This document shows positions 18,899 through 26,066 of a stretch of DNA of 64,000 nt, one piece after another. The notes beneath the pieces were generated by a model. That model was given only the letters and a program-made list of their open reading frames with translations. It did no database searches and was not told the origin of the DNA. Numbering within the stretch: position 1 is the stretch's first letter; the number at the start of each line of letters is the position of its first letter. Origin of the DNA: Nitrosovibrio tenuis (GTDB taxonomy: Bacteria > Pseudomonadota > Gammaproteobacteria > Burkholderiales > Nitrosomonadaceae); contig NZ_FOBH01000001.1 in assembly GCF_900109785.1 (NCBI RefSeq), positions 1-64,000 on the forward strand, given 5' to 3'. Made by a program: the position numbers and the translations under genes.

Positions 18899-19647
18899 AA
18901 AGAACGACCGTGGCCGTGCTGACGGCACCTATAGACGTGCTTACCTGGGACATCGTGCTGTCGCATATTCTCGCATGGGCCGAGCGCGGCGAAAGCCGAT
19001 ACGTATGTATCTGCAATGTCCATTCTTGCGTCACTGCCAAACAGGATCCGGACTTTGGCCGGGTTCTGGCAGATGCTGACATCGCCACTCCGGATGGGGC
19101 GCCTATTGCCTGGATGCTGCGAAAGATGGGATTTCCCGATCAGCGACGTATCAACGGACCTGATTTAATGTGGCGATATTGTGAGCAAGCCGCTGCCCAC
19201 GGTGAGTCGATCTATCTGTACGGCGGCCTGCCGGAAACGCTAAGCATATTACAACTCCGGCTCAAGAAAGCTTTTCCTGGTCTGCGCATCGCCGGGACCT
19301 GGTCGCCCCCATTCCGCGCGTTAACCGAGGAAGAGGATGAAGCTGACGTTGCGCGCATAAACGCCTCCGGCGCCGGAACTGTCTGGGTGAGTCTGGGTTG
19401 TCCCAAACAGGAAAAATGGATGGCAGCGCACCGGGGTCGTGTTCAGGCGGTAATGATCGGCGTGGGTGCCGCCTTCGACTATCATGCTGGAACGATTACC
19501 CGTGCACCGATGTGGATGCAGAATGCAGGGCTTGAATGGCTGCACCGTCTGCTCAGCGAGCCACGAAGGCTCTGGCGGCGCTATCTCGTAACAAATAGTC
19601 TTTTCGTTGTGCTTGCCGCTCGTCAGTTATTTCTCGGGCGGCACTAG
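18892..19647 (+). CDS. WecG/TagA/CpsF family glycosyltransferase (GT26)
   Basis: 251 residues. Family hallmarks are CNVHSCVTAKQDPDFG, DADIATPDGAPIAWMLRKMG, RINGPDLMWRYCEQA and TVWVSLGCPKQEKWMAAHRG; GAAFDYHAGTITRAPMWMQN is also typical. Members transfer ManNAcA, ManNAc or glucose to a lipid-linked GlcNAc, often as the second sugar. The nearby wecB (23641-24792) would provide UDP-ManNAc, which makes ManNAc a plausible donor, though this is an inference. It is the last gene of the long + strand operon and is followed by a strong terminator. Confidence 0.9.
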   Translation: MLKRTTVAVLTAPIDVLTWDIVLSHILAWAERGESRYVCICNVHSCVTAKQDPDFGRVLADADIATPDGAPIAWMLRKMGFPDQRRINGPDLMWRYCEQAAAHGESIYLYGGLPETLSILQLRLKKAFPGLRIAGTWSPPFRALTEEEDEADVARINASGAGTVWVSLGCPKQEKWMAAHRGRVQAVMIGVGAAFDYHAGTITRAPMWMQNAGLEWLHRLLSEPRRLWRRYLVTNSLFVVLAARQLFLGRH

Positions 19648-19679
19648 ACTGGTTTCTCTCAAGAGCGTCACTGCATTTT

Positions 19680-19729
19680 AAGCGGCTGTTCGATATAGCA
19701 TAAGTCAAGTTACGCACAAACAGCCGCTT
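19680..19729 (+). terminator. Rho-independent terminator after the eps/wzx/wzy operon
   Basis: A perfect 11-bp stem AAGCGGCTGTT (19680-19690) / AACAGCCGCTT (19719-19729) encloses a 28-nt loop and is followed by CATTTTTATT. It lies 32 nt after the wecG-type gene and 5 nt before the stop of the convergent beta-helix gene. The T-rich tail is on the + strand side. On the - strand the same hairpin could also stop the opposing transcript, but without a T tract. Confidence 0.75.
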
Positions 19730-19734
19730 CATTT

Positions 19735-22700
19735 TTATTGTCTTCCTGGTACCTGTGTTACGGCACAGCCGGAAGCATTGACCTGATCAGTTGTGAGAGT
19801 ATTGGCGCATAAGTCTTGACTGTCTGCAATGCCATCGCCATCGCTGTCGCGTGTAGTTTGATTGATCGTATAGATCGAAACCGCACCCAGCGGTGGTAGG
19901 TCAACTGGCCAGCTCACCGGGGTGCCTTCTGGAAACACATAATATTGATTGCAATATTCAGGTGCAGTTTCCTGGTCCGGGCATTCGTAGGATTGTGGGG
20001 CACGACCCCGATTGGTGATAAGTTGTGTGCGCAGCGTATTTTCGACGGGAAGGAGCGGGACAATCTCCACATTGGCGACCCAGAGGGTCTGGCCGGGAAG
20101 AATGTTCTCAAAATCCATCCGGGCGCCGAGGTCACCGGTTGTCGGGTCGCCTGCATTGACCGTCTTCGCAGCAGTAAAGACAAAAGAGTAGCGCCTCCAT
20201 TCAGTGCTACCGGCGAAACCTTCGGAAGCGGCCATCAAGCGCTCATAAAGCGGAGTTGGGCCGCCGCGACGAACAACTGGCGCGATGAAATTCCCATTGA
20301 TATTCGTCCTGGCGTCGAAGCTGACGCGGTAGACATGACCAGATTCGACCGAAAAGTTTGGAGTAGATAGGAGAGTCTCGCTCGCACCCGCGGTGACCCG
20401 TAGGCATGGACCAAAAGAGCAGGTTTCGTAGGTTCTCGTTGAAAAAGGCGCCGTTTCGTTCCAGGATGACCATCCGCCCGTGCCATTCGTCAATCCGCCG
20501 TTGGGAACAATGTTGTTCCCCCCCGCTAGATAGGGGGCGTAGCCCTCCTGGACGAGCTGCGAAGATCCGGCATCTTGTTGTAAACGTGTTTGCTGATTTG
20601 AAGCACCGATCCATTCAGCCAGAGTATATGCGAGATTAAGCCCCGGCCAGGATTCGCTGACCACCCTTTTACTGAACAAAGCAGAATAGTGATTCTCTGA
20701 AAGTACACCGAAGTGGGTCAGGCTTCCAATCAGCCCCTCAATGGCAACAGAAGGGGCTGCCGAGGTTGGAACGAAACGGTTTCGGAATACCTTGTTATCA
20801 TGAAGATCTCCCGTTGACGCCAACTTATTCGTATTTTCCTGAAACCAGAGCTGGCTGTTGCGGTTGCCGTGTAGCAGATTGCCATTGATCTGGTTAGCGT
20901 AGGCGTTGTGCACCTGTATGCCATGGTCGGCCCATGCTACCGTGTTATTTTCAACTACGGTATTGGTGGCCAGATCATCAAGGTAAATACCGATGGCATG
21001 AGTGCGGATATTGGGACCGAGTCCGTCAACATTGCCGCTGACTCGTTCAACCAGGTTGGACGCAATGCGCGTGCTTGGCGAGGAGTAGTTAACATAAATC
21101 CCGCCACAATCGTTCATCTGAAGGCAGCTGTTCAACACCGCATTGCTTTCAATAACCCCGTTTGCGACAACCCATTCTGCTTGCGTCCATATCCCAAAGG
21201 TGGAGGAAGTGTTGACACGATTGTCTATGATATTGGCGAATGCACCTGTATGAATCGCGCTATAAGTCGTGGCAGGGAGACTCCATATGCGATCGCCAGC
21301 GACAGTAACCCCGCTTTGATTAATGTCATTCTTTTCCACGCGGATAATTGTCGAGCCTGGGGCCGAAATGGCGTCGCCTCCGGTCTGCCAAATACGGTTT
21401 GAGGTGATTATGATGTTCTGGGCCTTGGCGGCAAGTATGCCCTCCCGTACTGTGTTTGCAACACTTGCGGAATTCAAGGTGATGTTCTGGGTATTTGTCA
21501 GATCGATACCCACACTGGTATACCGGACGTCTATCCCTTCTATGGTGATATTAGACTGTCCCGAGAGGTCAACACCTTTTTCCAATACGCTCAGGCGAAT
21601 CTGATTAGAGGGAGTGTTGCTGTCAGGCGCCCAGGCATAAGCAGACCCGGTGCTCGAATCGTAGAGCCATTCGCCAGGCGAATCCAGCATGCCTAGCTCA
21701 CCAAGCACGAAATAGCCCTGTCCACTTTGAATTTGATAGCGTGTAACAGGGTCGAAATAAAGGCGATTGCCCTCGACCTTGGTGATGGTTACGTCGTCGA
21801 GGTGCCATGGAGCGGTGCGGATCCGAAGCCGGTTGCCTGCTTTGAGCGTGGTTCCGGCGGGTAGCTTGAGCATAGAATCAATATCGAGGTAATTGCTTCC
21901 CATTACGCCTATATTATTGCGGACGGCGTTGCTATTTGCGGGAGTTGTTGCATAAACGGAAGTTGGTCGCGTAGCATCGTGGCCGCGATTGGGGTGATAG
22001 GCGGGCAGTAAAGGCAAATCGCCAACCCATGCGCCCAACGGCTTGGCAAAAACAGATGTGAGGTTTGCACCCTTGAAATGATACGTCATCCCCGCAGGAC
22101 CGTCTTCAATGTCGAGTCTGGCGTTGGTTAAGGAATAACGCGGGGTGAAGGCAATATTTATTTTTTGCCAGGTGCCGGTTCCCGTTATCCATTGCACAGC
22201 AGAAATTGGCTCATAGGGCGGACTACCCCGTCTGACCAATGCCTTGATCTTATTCCCTGCGGGAATTCGCAATGAAATTCCACCACTATAGGCAATACCT
22301 CCATCAATCATAAACTCATTACTTATGAGAATGCTGCCGCCTGGCTTCGTGCTACTCGTAAAGGCGGCGCATCCATCCGATGAATCGGGACAGTTGGGTT
22401 CATAAACAAGTTTCTGATCCGCCGAAGCAGACCAGGAGGTCCAGCCTGTCACGCCTGAGGCAAGCGAGCCATTCTGAAACTTCTGCACAGGCCACACAGT
22501 CCTGTATATGGCATTGCTGTGGACAACCCAGCTATGTGCGTCGACGCTCTGGCTTCCGTCTATAGACGGCGGAACGCCGCACGTGGGAGATGTCGGTCGA
22601 ATAGTGATAGGGCTGTCGGAAGTGCCGGAGTTCTTGAGGCGAAGTGTTTGAGTCCATTTGCTCCCGCATTGAAGTTGAATGATATCCCCGGGTGCAAGCT

Positions 22701-22881
22701 GCGCGCCAGCAAGCCGGTCCAGACTCTGCCAGGGCCCATCGGAGCCGCTTGTGCCGGCCTGAAGTTTACCGGACCACCCGTCATTGCCGAGCTTAGAGTC
22801 AATGTAATAGGTCGTTGCGTAAACATGTTGCTGGACGAGGGATAATGCGACAATAATGAAAGCTCTTGTAGAAAAATTCAC
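19735..22881 (-). CDS. Large secreted right-handed beta-helix protein with carbohydrate-binding-like modules
   Basis: 1048 residues, GTG start at 22881 with AAAGGA about 7 nt upstream. A signal peptide ends near QHVYATT. The next segment, YYIDSKLGNDGWSGKLQ, is common in secreted beta-helix lyases. Two similar jelly-roll-like modules flank the core: GVTGWTSWSASADQKLVYEP near 138-157 and TGGWSSWNETAPFSTRTYE near 838. The core, about residues 410-720, has repeating NxI/NxV coils (for example IANNTVAWADHGIQVHNAY-like turns) typical of right-handed parallel beta-helix. The C-terminus has a calcium-binding thrombospondin type 3-like repeat DSDGDGIADSQDLC. Role: a polysaccharide lyase, epimerase or surface adhesin. 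It has no PEP-CTERM tail. A c-di-GMP riboswitch lies upstream on the same strand. Confidence 0.85.
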   Translation of the reverse strand: MNFSTRAFIIVALSLVQQHVYATTYYIDSKLGNDGWSGKLQAGTSGSDGPWQSLDRLAGAQLAPGDIIQLQCGSKWTQTLRLKNSGTSDSPITIRPTSPTCGVPPSIDGSQSVDAHSWVVHSNAIYRTVWPVQKFQNGSLASGVTGWTSWSASADQKLVYEPNCPDSSDGCAAFTSSTKPGGSILISNEFMIDGGIAYSGGISLRIPAGNKIKALVRRGSPPYEPISAVQWITGTGTWQKINIAFTPRYSLTNARLDIEDGPAGMTYHFKGANLTSVFAKPLGAWVGDLPLLPAYHPNRGHDATRPTSVYATTPANSNAVRNNIGVMGSNYLDIDSMLKLPAGTTLKAGNRLRIRTAPWHLDDVTITKVEGNRLYFDPVTRYQIQSGQGYFVLGELGMLDSPGEWLYDSSTGSAYAWAPDSNTPSNQIRLSVLEKGVDLSGQSNITIEGIDVRYTSVGIDLTNTQNITLNSASVANTVREGILAAKAQNIIITSNRIWQTGGDAISAPGSTIIRVEKNDINQSGVTVAGDRIWSLPATTYSAIHTGAFANIIDNRVNTSSTFGIWTQAEWVVANGVIESNAVLNSCLQMNDCGGIYVNYSSPSTRIASNLVERVSGNVDGLGPNIRTHAIGIYLDDLATNTVVENNTVAWADHGIQVHNAYANQINGNLLHGNRNSQLWFQENTNKLASTGDLHDNKVFRNRFVPTSAAPSVAIEGLIGSLTHFGVLSENHYSALFSKRVVSESWPGLNLAYTLAEWIGASNQQTRLQQDAGSSQLVQEGYAPYLAGGNNIVPNGGLTNGTGGWSSWNETAPFSTRTYETCSFGPCLRVTAGASETLLSTPNFSVESGHVYRVSFDARTNINGNFIAPVVRRGGPTPLYERLMAASEGFAGSTEWRRYSFVFTAAKTVNAGDPTTGDLGARMDFENILPGQTLWVANVEIVPLLPVENTLRTQLITNRGRAPQSYECPDQETAPEYCNQYYVFPEGTPVSWPVDLPPLGAVSIYTINQTTRDSDGDGIADSQDLCANTLTTDQVNASGCAVTQVPGRQ

Positions 22882-23348
22882 GGAGTTATCCTTTCTGAAT
22901 GATAATAAGAAGAGTGTGCGGCGACCGCCGGTAGGCCACCTCGCTAGGCAGGTGGAAATTGATACGACCCGCCATGCGGCATAGCATGACTTTCAGTCTG
23001 ATATCGAACATATGGAAAGATAAGCGCTGGAGCACATCTTCGAGGATGTGCTCCAGAACAGAAGTGATGCAGCTCGTCCCCCCAACTCGACGATAAAATT
23101 TGAATTCCAGGTGTTCGAGGGAAACGGCCTCTGCGAGCAATGGCCGCAAAACGGGTTGGCTGAAGAAGAGAAGACATATGTTGAGATCTGCTTGCGATTT
23201 TCACGTTCAGTTCCTTTTTGTGGCAGGCAGGCGGAACTGACGAGACGCCACATCGAACAGAGCAATTCGGGGATAGGGCAAACATAAATAAGCCGCCATC
23301 TTCCGTTTGCTCAGTAGAGCATCACAAGAGGTCGTGATGAGTAGCGTT
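22882..23348 (-). other. Long leader between the riboswitch and the beta-helix gene
   Basis: This 467-nt stretch lies between the riboswitch 3' end and the GTG of the beta-helix gene. Besides the hairpin at 23027-23056, two small stem-loops sit back to back just after the riboswitch in transcript order: ATCAC/GTGAT at 23321-23338 and GCTC/GAGC at 23309-23320, candidates for expression-platform helices. Open frames on the - strand (for example 113 codons at 23285-22944) have no recognisable protein character and no clear RBS, so I do not call them genes. Confidence 0.5.
23027..23056. repeat. Perfect 12-bp inverted repeat (hairpin) in the beta-helix gene leader
   Basis: CTGGAGCACATC (23027-23038) and GATGTGCTCCAG (23045-23056) are perfect complements with a 6-nt loop. 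It lies about 150 nt upstream of the beta-helix gene start and 290 nt downstream of the riboswitch. There is no T tract on either side, so a simple terminator is unlikely. An RNA-stability hairpin, an operator or an attenuator element are possible. Confidence 0.7.
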
Positions 23349-23435
23349 ATCTGGCAGTCCTGCCGTCCTGGGGCTAGTGCCCGGTAGACCGATGACTTTG
23401 CGTCCCTCGCTTTCGCGAGGTATGCCTTTGCAGAT
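23349..23435 (-). promoter_or_regulatory. Cyclic di-GMP-I (GEMM) riboswitch
   Basis: Read on the - strand from 23435 to 23349. P1 forms between ATCTG (23435-23431) and CAGAT (23353-23349). Then come GCAAAGGC and ATACC, a stem TCGC-GAAA-GCGA with GAAA tetraloop (23414-23411), and the highly conserved GGGACGCAAAG. The next pieces are ATCGG, TCTACC, a hairpin GGGC/GCCC and a final hairpin GGCAG/CTGCC. This order (GNRA-capped P2, GACGCAAAG, then a second hairpin, closing P1) is that of the GEMM-I aptamer, which binds c-di-GMP. It would control the downstream - strand beta-helix gene. The switch mechanism (on/off) cannot be read with certainty; no clear terminator follows. Motif matching was by eye; no covariance model was run. 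Confidence 0.85.
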
Positions 23436-23563
23436 ATTAAATACTGTGCAGCCTTTATTGATGAGAACAGACGAACTATATCAAATCATCTCCCATTTTG
23501 AACCGCAAAAAAGGCGGGAAAATGGGGCTGTATCCTTGGATTTGTTTTTTGTTACAAATGGAG

Positions 23564-23594
23564 AAACCTATTTTGACATTTCTGATATAGGTTT
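23564..23594. repeat. Inverted repeat overlapping the wecB promoter
   Basis: AAACCTAT (23564-23571) and ATAGGTTT (23587-23594) form a perfect 8-bp dyad with a 15-nt spacer. It straddles the -35 element and spacer of the promoter described at 23573-23601, which is where a repressor or activator site would be expected. No regulator family is suggested by the sequence. Confidence 0.5.
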
Positions 23595-23601
23595 CTACTT
23601 T
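23573..23601 (+). promoter_or_regulatory. Sigma-70-type promoter for wecB
   Basis: TTGACA (23573-23578), a 17-nt spacer and TACTTT (23596-23601). The -35 hexamer is perfect and the -10 is weak. Transcription would start about 30-35 nt before the wecB ATG. It is divergent from the beta-helix leader. Confidence 0.5.
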
Positions 23602-23640
23602 TAAAAATCCTTGCTCAATCAAAGATTTCGAGTAAAAAAG

Positions 23641-24792
23641 ATGGAAAAAATCTACCTCGTTGCGGGAGCTCGGCCAAACTTTATGAAAATTGCCCCGATC
23701 GTGCGCGCCTTGCAAGCCCATGGAGGCCTGGAATTCAAAATCATCCATACGGGGCAGCACTACGATCGCGAGATGAATGACGTATTTTTCGAGGAGCTGG
23801 GCATCCCCCAGCCGGATGTTTTCATGGGGGCCGGTGGAGGCAGTCATTCGCAACAGACGGGTAAAATCATGGTGGCTTTTGAGGAATTATGCCAGGCTGG
23901 GCGGCCTGATGCTGTGCTGGTGGTCGGTGACGTGAACTCCACGCTGGCTTGCTCGATAGCTGCCAGGAAGCTGAACATTCCTGTGGCGCATGTGGAAGCG
24001 GGATTACGCAGCGGTGACATGACCATGCCGGAAGAGGTTAACCGCGTGGTTACTGACAGTATTACGGACTGGTTTTTTGTGACTGAGCCCAGCGGCATTG
24101 CCCACTTAAAGCGGGAGGGCAAAAAGGATGCCGCGATATATTATGTCGGACACGTGATGGTCGATAATCTGCTGTATCAGGCGCAGAAGCTGGCCGACTC
24201 GGACACTTCCCGATTCGAAACCAGTAAAATCAAAGCGGCGCATCAAATTAACGGGGGTCGCTATGGAGTAATTACCCTACATCGGCCGAGCAATGTAGAT
24301 AGCATAGACGTCATGGCGCGTGTCTGCGGCGCGCTCAGACAGATCGCGGCCGAGTTGCCCATGATTTTTCCAGCGCATCCGCGCACCCGGAACAGCCTTG
24401 TCCGGTTCGGCATTGATCTTGGACCTAATGTTACGCTGATAGGCCCGCAGGCCTACATGAGCTTCCTTGATCTTTGGAAAGATGCTGCTGTGGTGCTGAC
24501 CGACAGTGGAGGGTTACAGGAAGAAACCACCGCGTTGGGCATTCCATGCATCACCATCCGCGACAATACCGAACGGCCTGTTACGGTGGAGGAAGGCTCC
24601 AATGTGTTGGCGGGAACGGACCCGGTACGGATCATCGCCGAGGTTCGCAAGGTGCTTCGGGGCGAAGGCAAGCGCGGTCGCCGCCCGCATTTATGGGATG
24701 GTAAGGCGGCGCAGCGCATCGTAGAAATCCTCGCAGCGGAGCTTGCGCGGGATACGCCGGAAAAAAAAGGCTTTGAAGAGCCTTTCCATTAG
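23641..24792 (+). CDS. wecB: UDP-N-acetylglucosamine 2-epimerase (non-hydrolysing)
   Basis: 383 residues from ATG 23641; a TTG at 23611 is in frame but unlikely. Motifs are AGARPNFMKIAPIVRAL, HTGQHYDREMND, HVEAGLRSGDMTMPEEVNR and LTDSGGLQEETTALGIPC, the GT-B-like epimerase signature. It interconverts UDP-GlcNAc and UDP-ManNAc in the cytoplasm. It probably feeds the WecG-type transferase (18892-19647). The C-terminus DTPEKKGFEEPFH is a little longer than usual. It has its own promoter at 23573-23601, and the next gene, galE, is 110 nt away. Confidence 0.93.
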   Translation: MEKIYLVAGARPNFMKIAPIVRALQAHGGLEFKIIHTGQHYDREMNDVFFEELGIPQPDVFMGAGGGSHSQQTGKIMVAFEELCQAGRPDAVLVVGDVNSTLACSIAARKLNIPVAHVEAGLRSGDMTMPEEVNRVVTDSITDWFFVTEPSGIAHLKREGKKDAAIYYVGHVMVDNLLYQAQKLADSDTSRFETSKIKAAHQINGGRYGVITLHRPSNVDSIDVMARVCGALRQIAAELPMIFPAHPRTRNSLVRFGIDLGPNVTLIGPQAYMSFLDLWKDAAVVLTDSGGLQEETTALGIPCITIRDNTERPVTVEEGSNVLAGTDPVRIIAEVRKVLRGEGKRGRRPHLWDGKAAQRIVEILAAELARDTPEKKGFEEPFH

Positions 24793-24902
24793 CGGCATGA
24801 TAGAGGACGTGATTATAAGAACACTCTTGATCCTGAGACGCGGCAAAAGACCGCCGCCGAATTGCTGAGTTTCTTGTTTTTCTTTAACTTGAGCAGACAA
24901 CG

Positions 24903-25934
24903 ATGATTCTTGTCACTGGCGGAGCGGGTTATATTGGTTCACATACCTGCGTGGAATTGCTGAACGCAGGCCTTGACGTCACTGTTTTCGACAATTTTTG
25001 CAATAGTCATCCTGAGGCATTGCGCCGGGTGGAACGCATTACCGGCAAAAAAATCAACCTGATTCGCGGCGATAACCGCGATCGTGCCGCACTGATAGCA
25101 GCCCTGTATGAGAGCGGCGCTAGTGCCGTGATTCACTTTGCCGGGCTCAAGGCGGTCGGCGAGTCGGTAAAGCAGCCTCTCGCTTATTACGATAATAATG
25201 TTGTGGGGACCATTCGGCTACTGGAGGCAATGGGTGAATGCGGAGTAAAAATCCTGATATTTAGCTCTTCCGCTACGGTTTATGGCGATCCCAAATGGTT
25301 GCCGCTGACTGAGGATCATCCTCTGGCTGCCACAAATCCATATGGACGCAGCAAGCTGATGGTTGAGGAAATTTTGCGTGATTTTTACCACAGCGATTCT
25401 TCCTGGCGTATCGGTATCCTGCGTTACTTCAATCCGGTAGGAGCCCATCCCAGCGGGTTGATCGGCGAGGACCCGCAGGGTATTCCCAATAATTTGATGC
25501 CATTTATAGCCCAGGTAGCGGTAGGGAAGCGCGAGTTTCTCAATGTATGGGGAGACGATTATCCTACTGCGGACGGTACCGGCGTACGGGATTATATACA
25601 TGTGGTGGATCTGGCGCTGGGACATCTCAAGGCACTGGAAACGTTAAATGGTCCAGATCGCGCGATTCCACGCGGGTGCCTGACGGTGAATCTCGGCACG
25701 GGCACGGGCTACAGCGTGCTGGACATGATACGGGCTTTTGAACAGGTGAGCGGCAGACCCGTGCCTTATAAAATCGCTGCCCGGCGTCCAGGCGATATCG
25801 CTTCCTGCTATGCCGACCCTAAACTTGCGCGCGACTTGCTGGGGTGGCGGGCGGAGCGTGGGCTGGAAGAAATGTGCCGGGATACTTGGCGCTGGCAAAG
25901 CGCCAATCCCGAAGGGTACGGAAACGAAGTTTGA
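24903..25934 (+). CDS. galE: UDP-glucose 4-epimerase
   Basis: 343 residues. ILVTGGAGYIGSHTCVELLN is the NAD site; FSSSATVYGDPKWLPLTE carries the catalytic Ser, and NPYGRSKLMVEEIL the Tyr-x3-Lys pair. It interconverts UDP-glucose and UDP-galactose in the cytoplasm. The YFNPVGAHPSGLIGEDP element is typical of bacterial GalE. It supplies a galactose donor to the polysaccharide pathway and is part of a sugar-nucleotide group with wecB and manC. Confidence 0.93.
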   Translation: MILVTGGAGYIGSHTCVELLNAGLDVTVFDNFCNSHPEALRRVERITGKKINLIRGDNRDRAALIAALYESGASAVIHFAGLKAVGESVKQPLAYYDNNVVGTIRLLEAMGECGVKILIFSSSATVYGDPKWLPLTEDHPLAATNPYGRSKLMVEEILRDFYHSDSSWRIGILRYFNPVGAHPSGLIGEDPQGIPNNLMPFIAQVAVGKREFLNVWGDDYPTADGTGVRDYIHVVDLALGHLKALETLNGPDRAIPRGCLTVNLGTGTGYSVLDMIRAFEQVSGRPVPYKIAARRPGDIASCYADPKLARDLLGWRAERGLEEMCRDTWRWQSANPEGYGNEV

Positions 25935-25978
25935 CCGATACCGCGGGGCCGGCTCTGGCCAATCGCAGTGATCACCGA

Positions 25979-26007
25979 GTCAGAGAAGTAAAAGTCAGAG
26001 AAGTAAA
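25979..26007. repeat. Tandem duplication of a 14-bp unit
   Basis: GTCAGAGAAGTAAA occurs at 25979-25992 and again at 25994-26007, separated by one A. It lies in the 132-nt gap between galE and manC. The two copies are exact, with a 15-nt period. It may be a simple replication duplication; the AGAGAAG units could also serve as spare RBS-like elements but are too far from the manC ATG. Confidence 0.7.
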
Positions 26008-26066
26008 CCGTAATTTTTCGCAGCAGCATACGTGACCGAAATACCCTCTCTTATCGGAAATCTCAG

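Noticed and set aside
22886-23285. Open frames on the - strand in the leader of the beta-helix gene
   Set aside because: Composition is not protein-like, no clear RBS, and they overlap each other in different frames.
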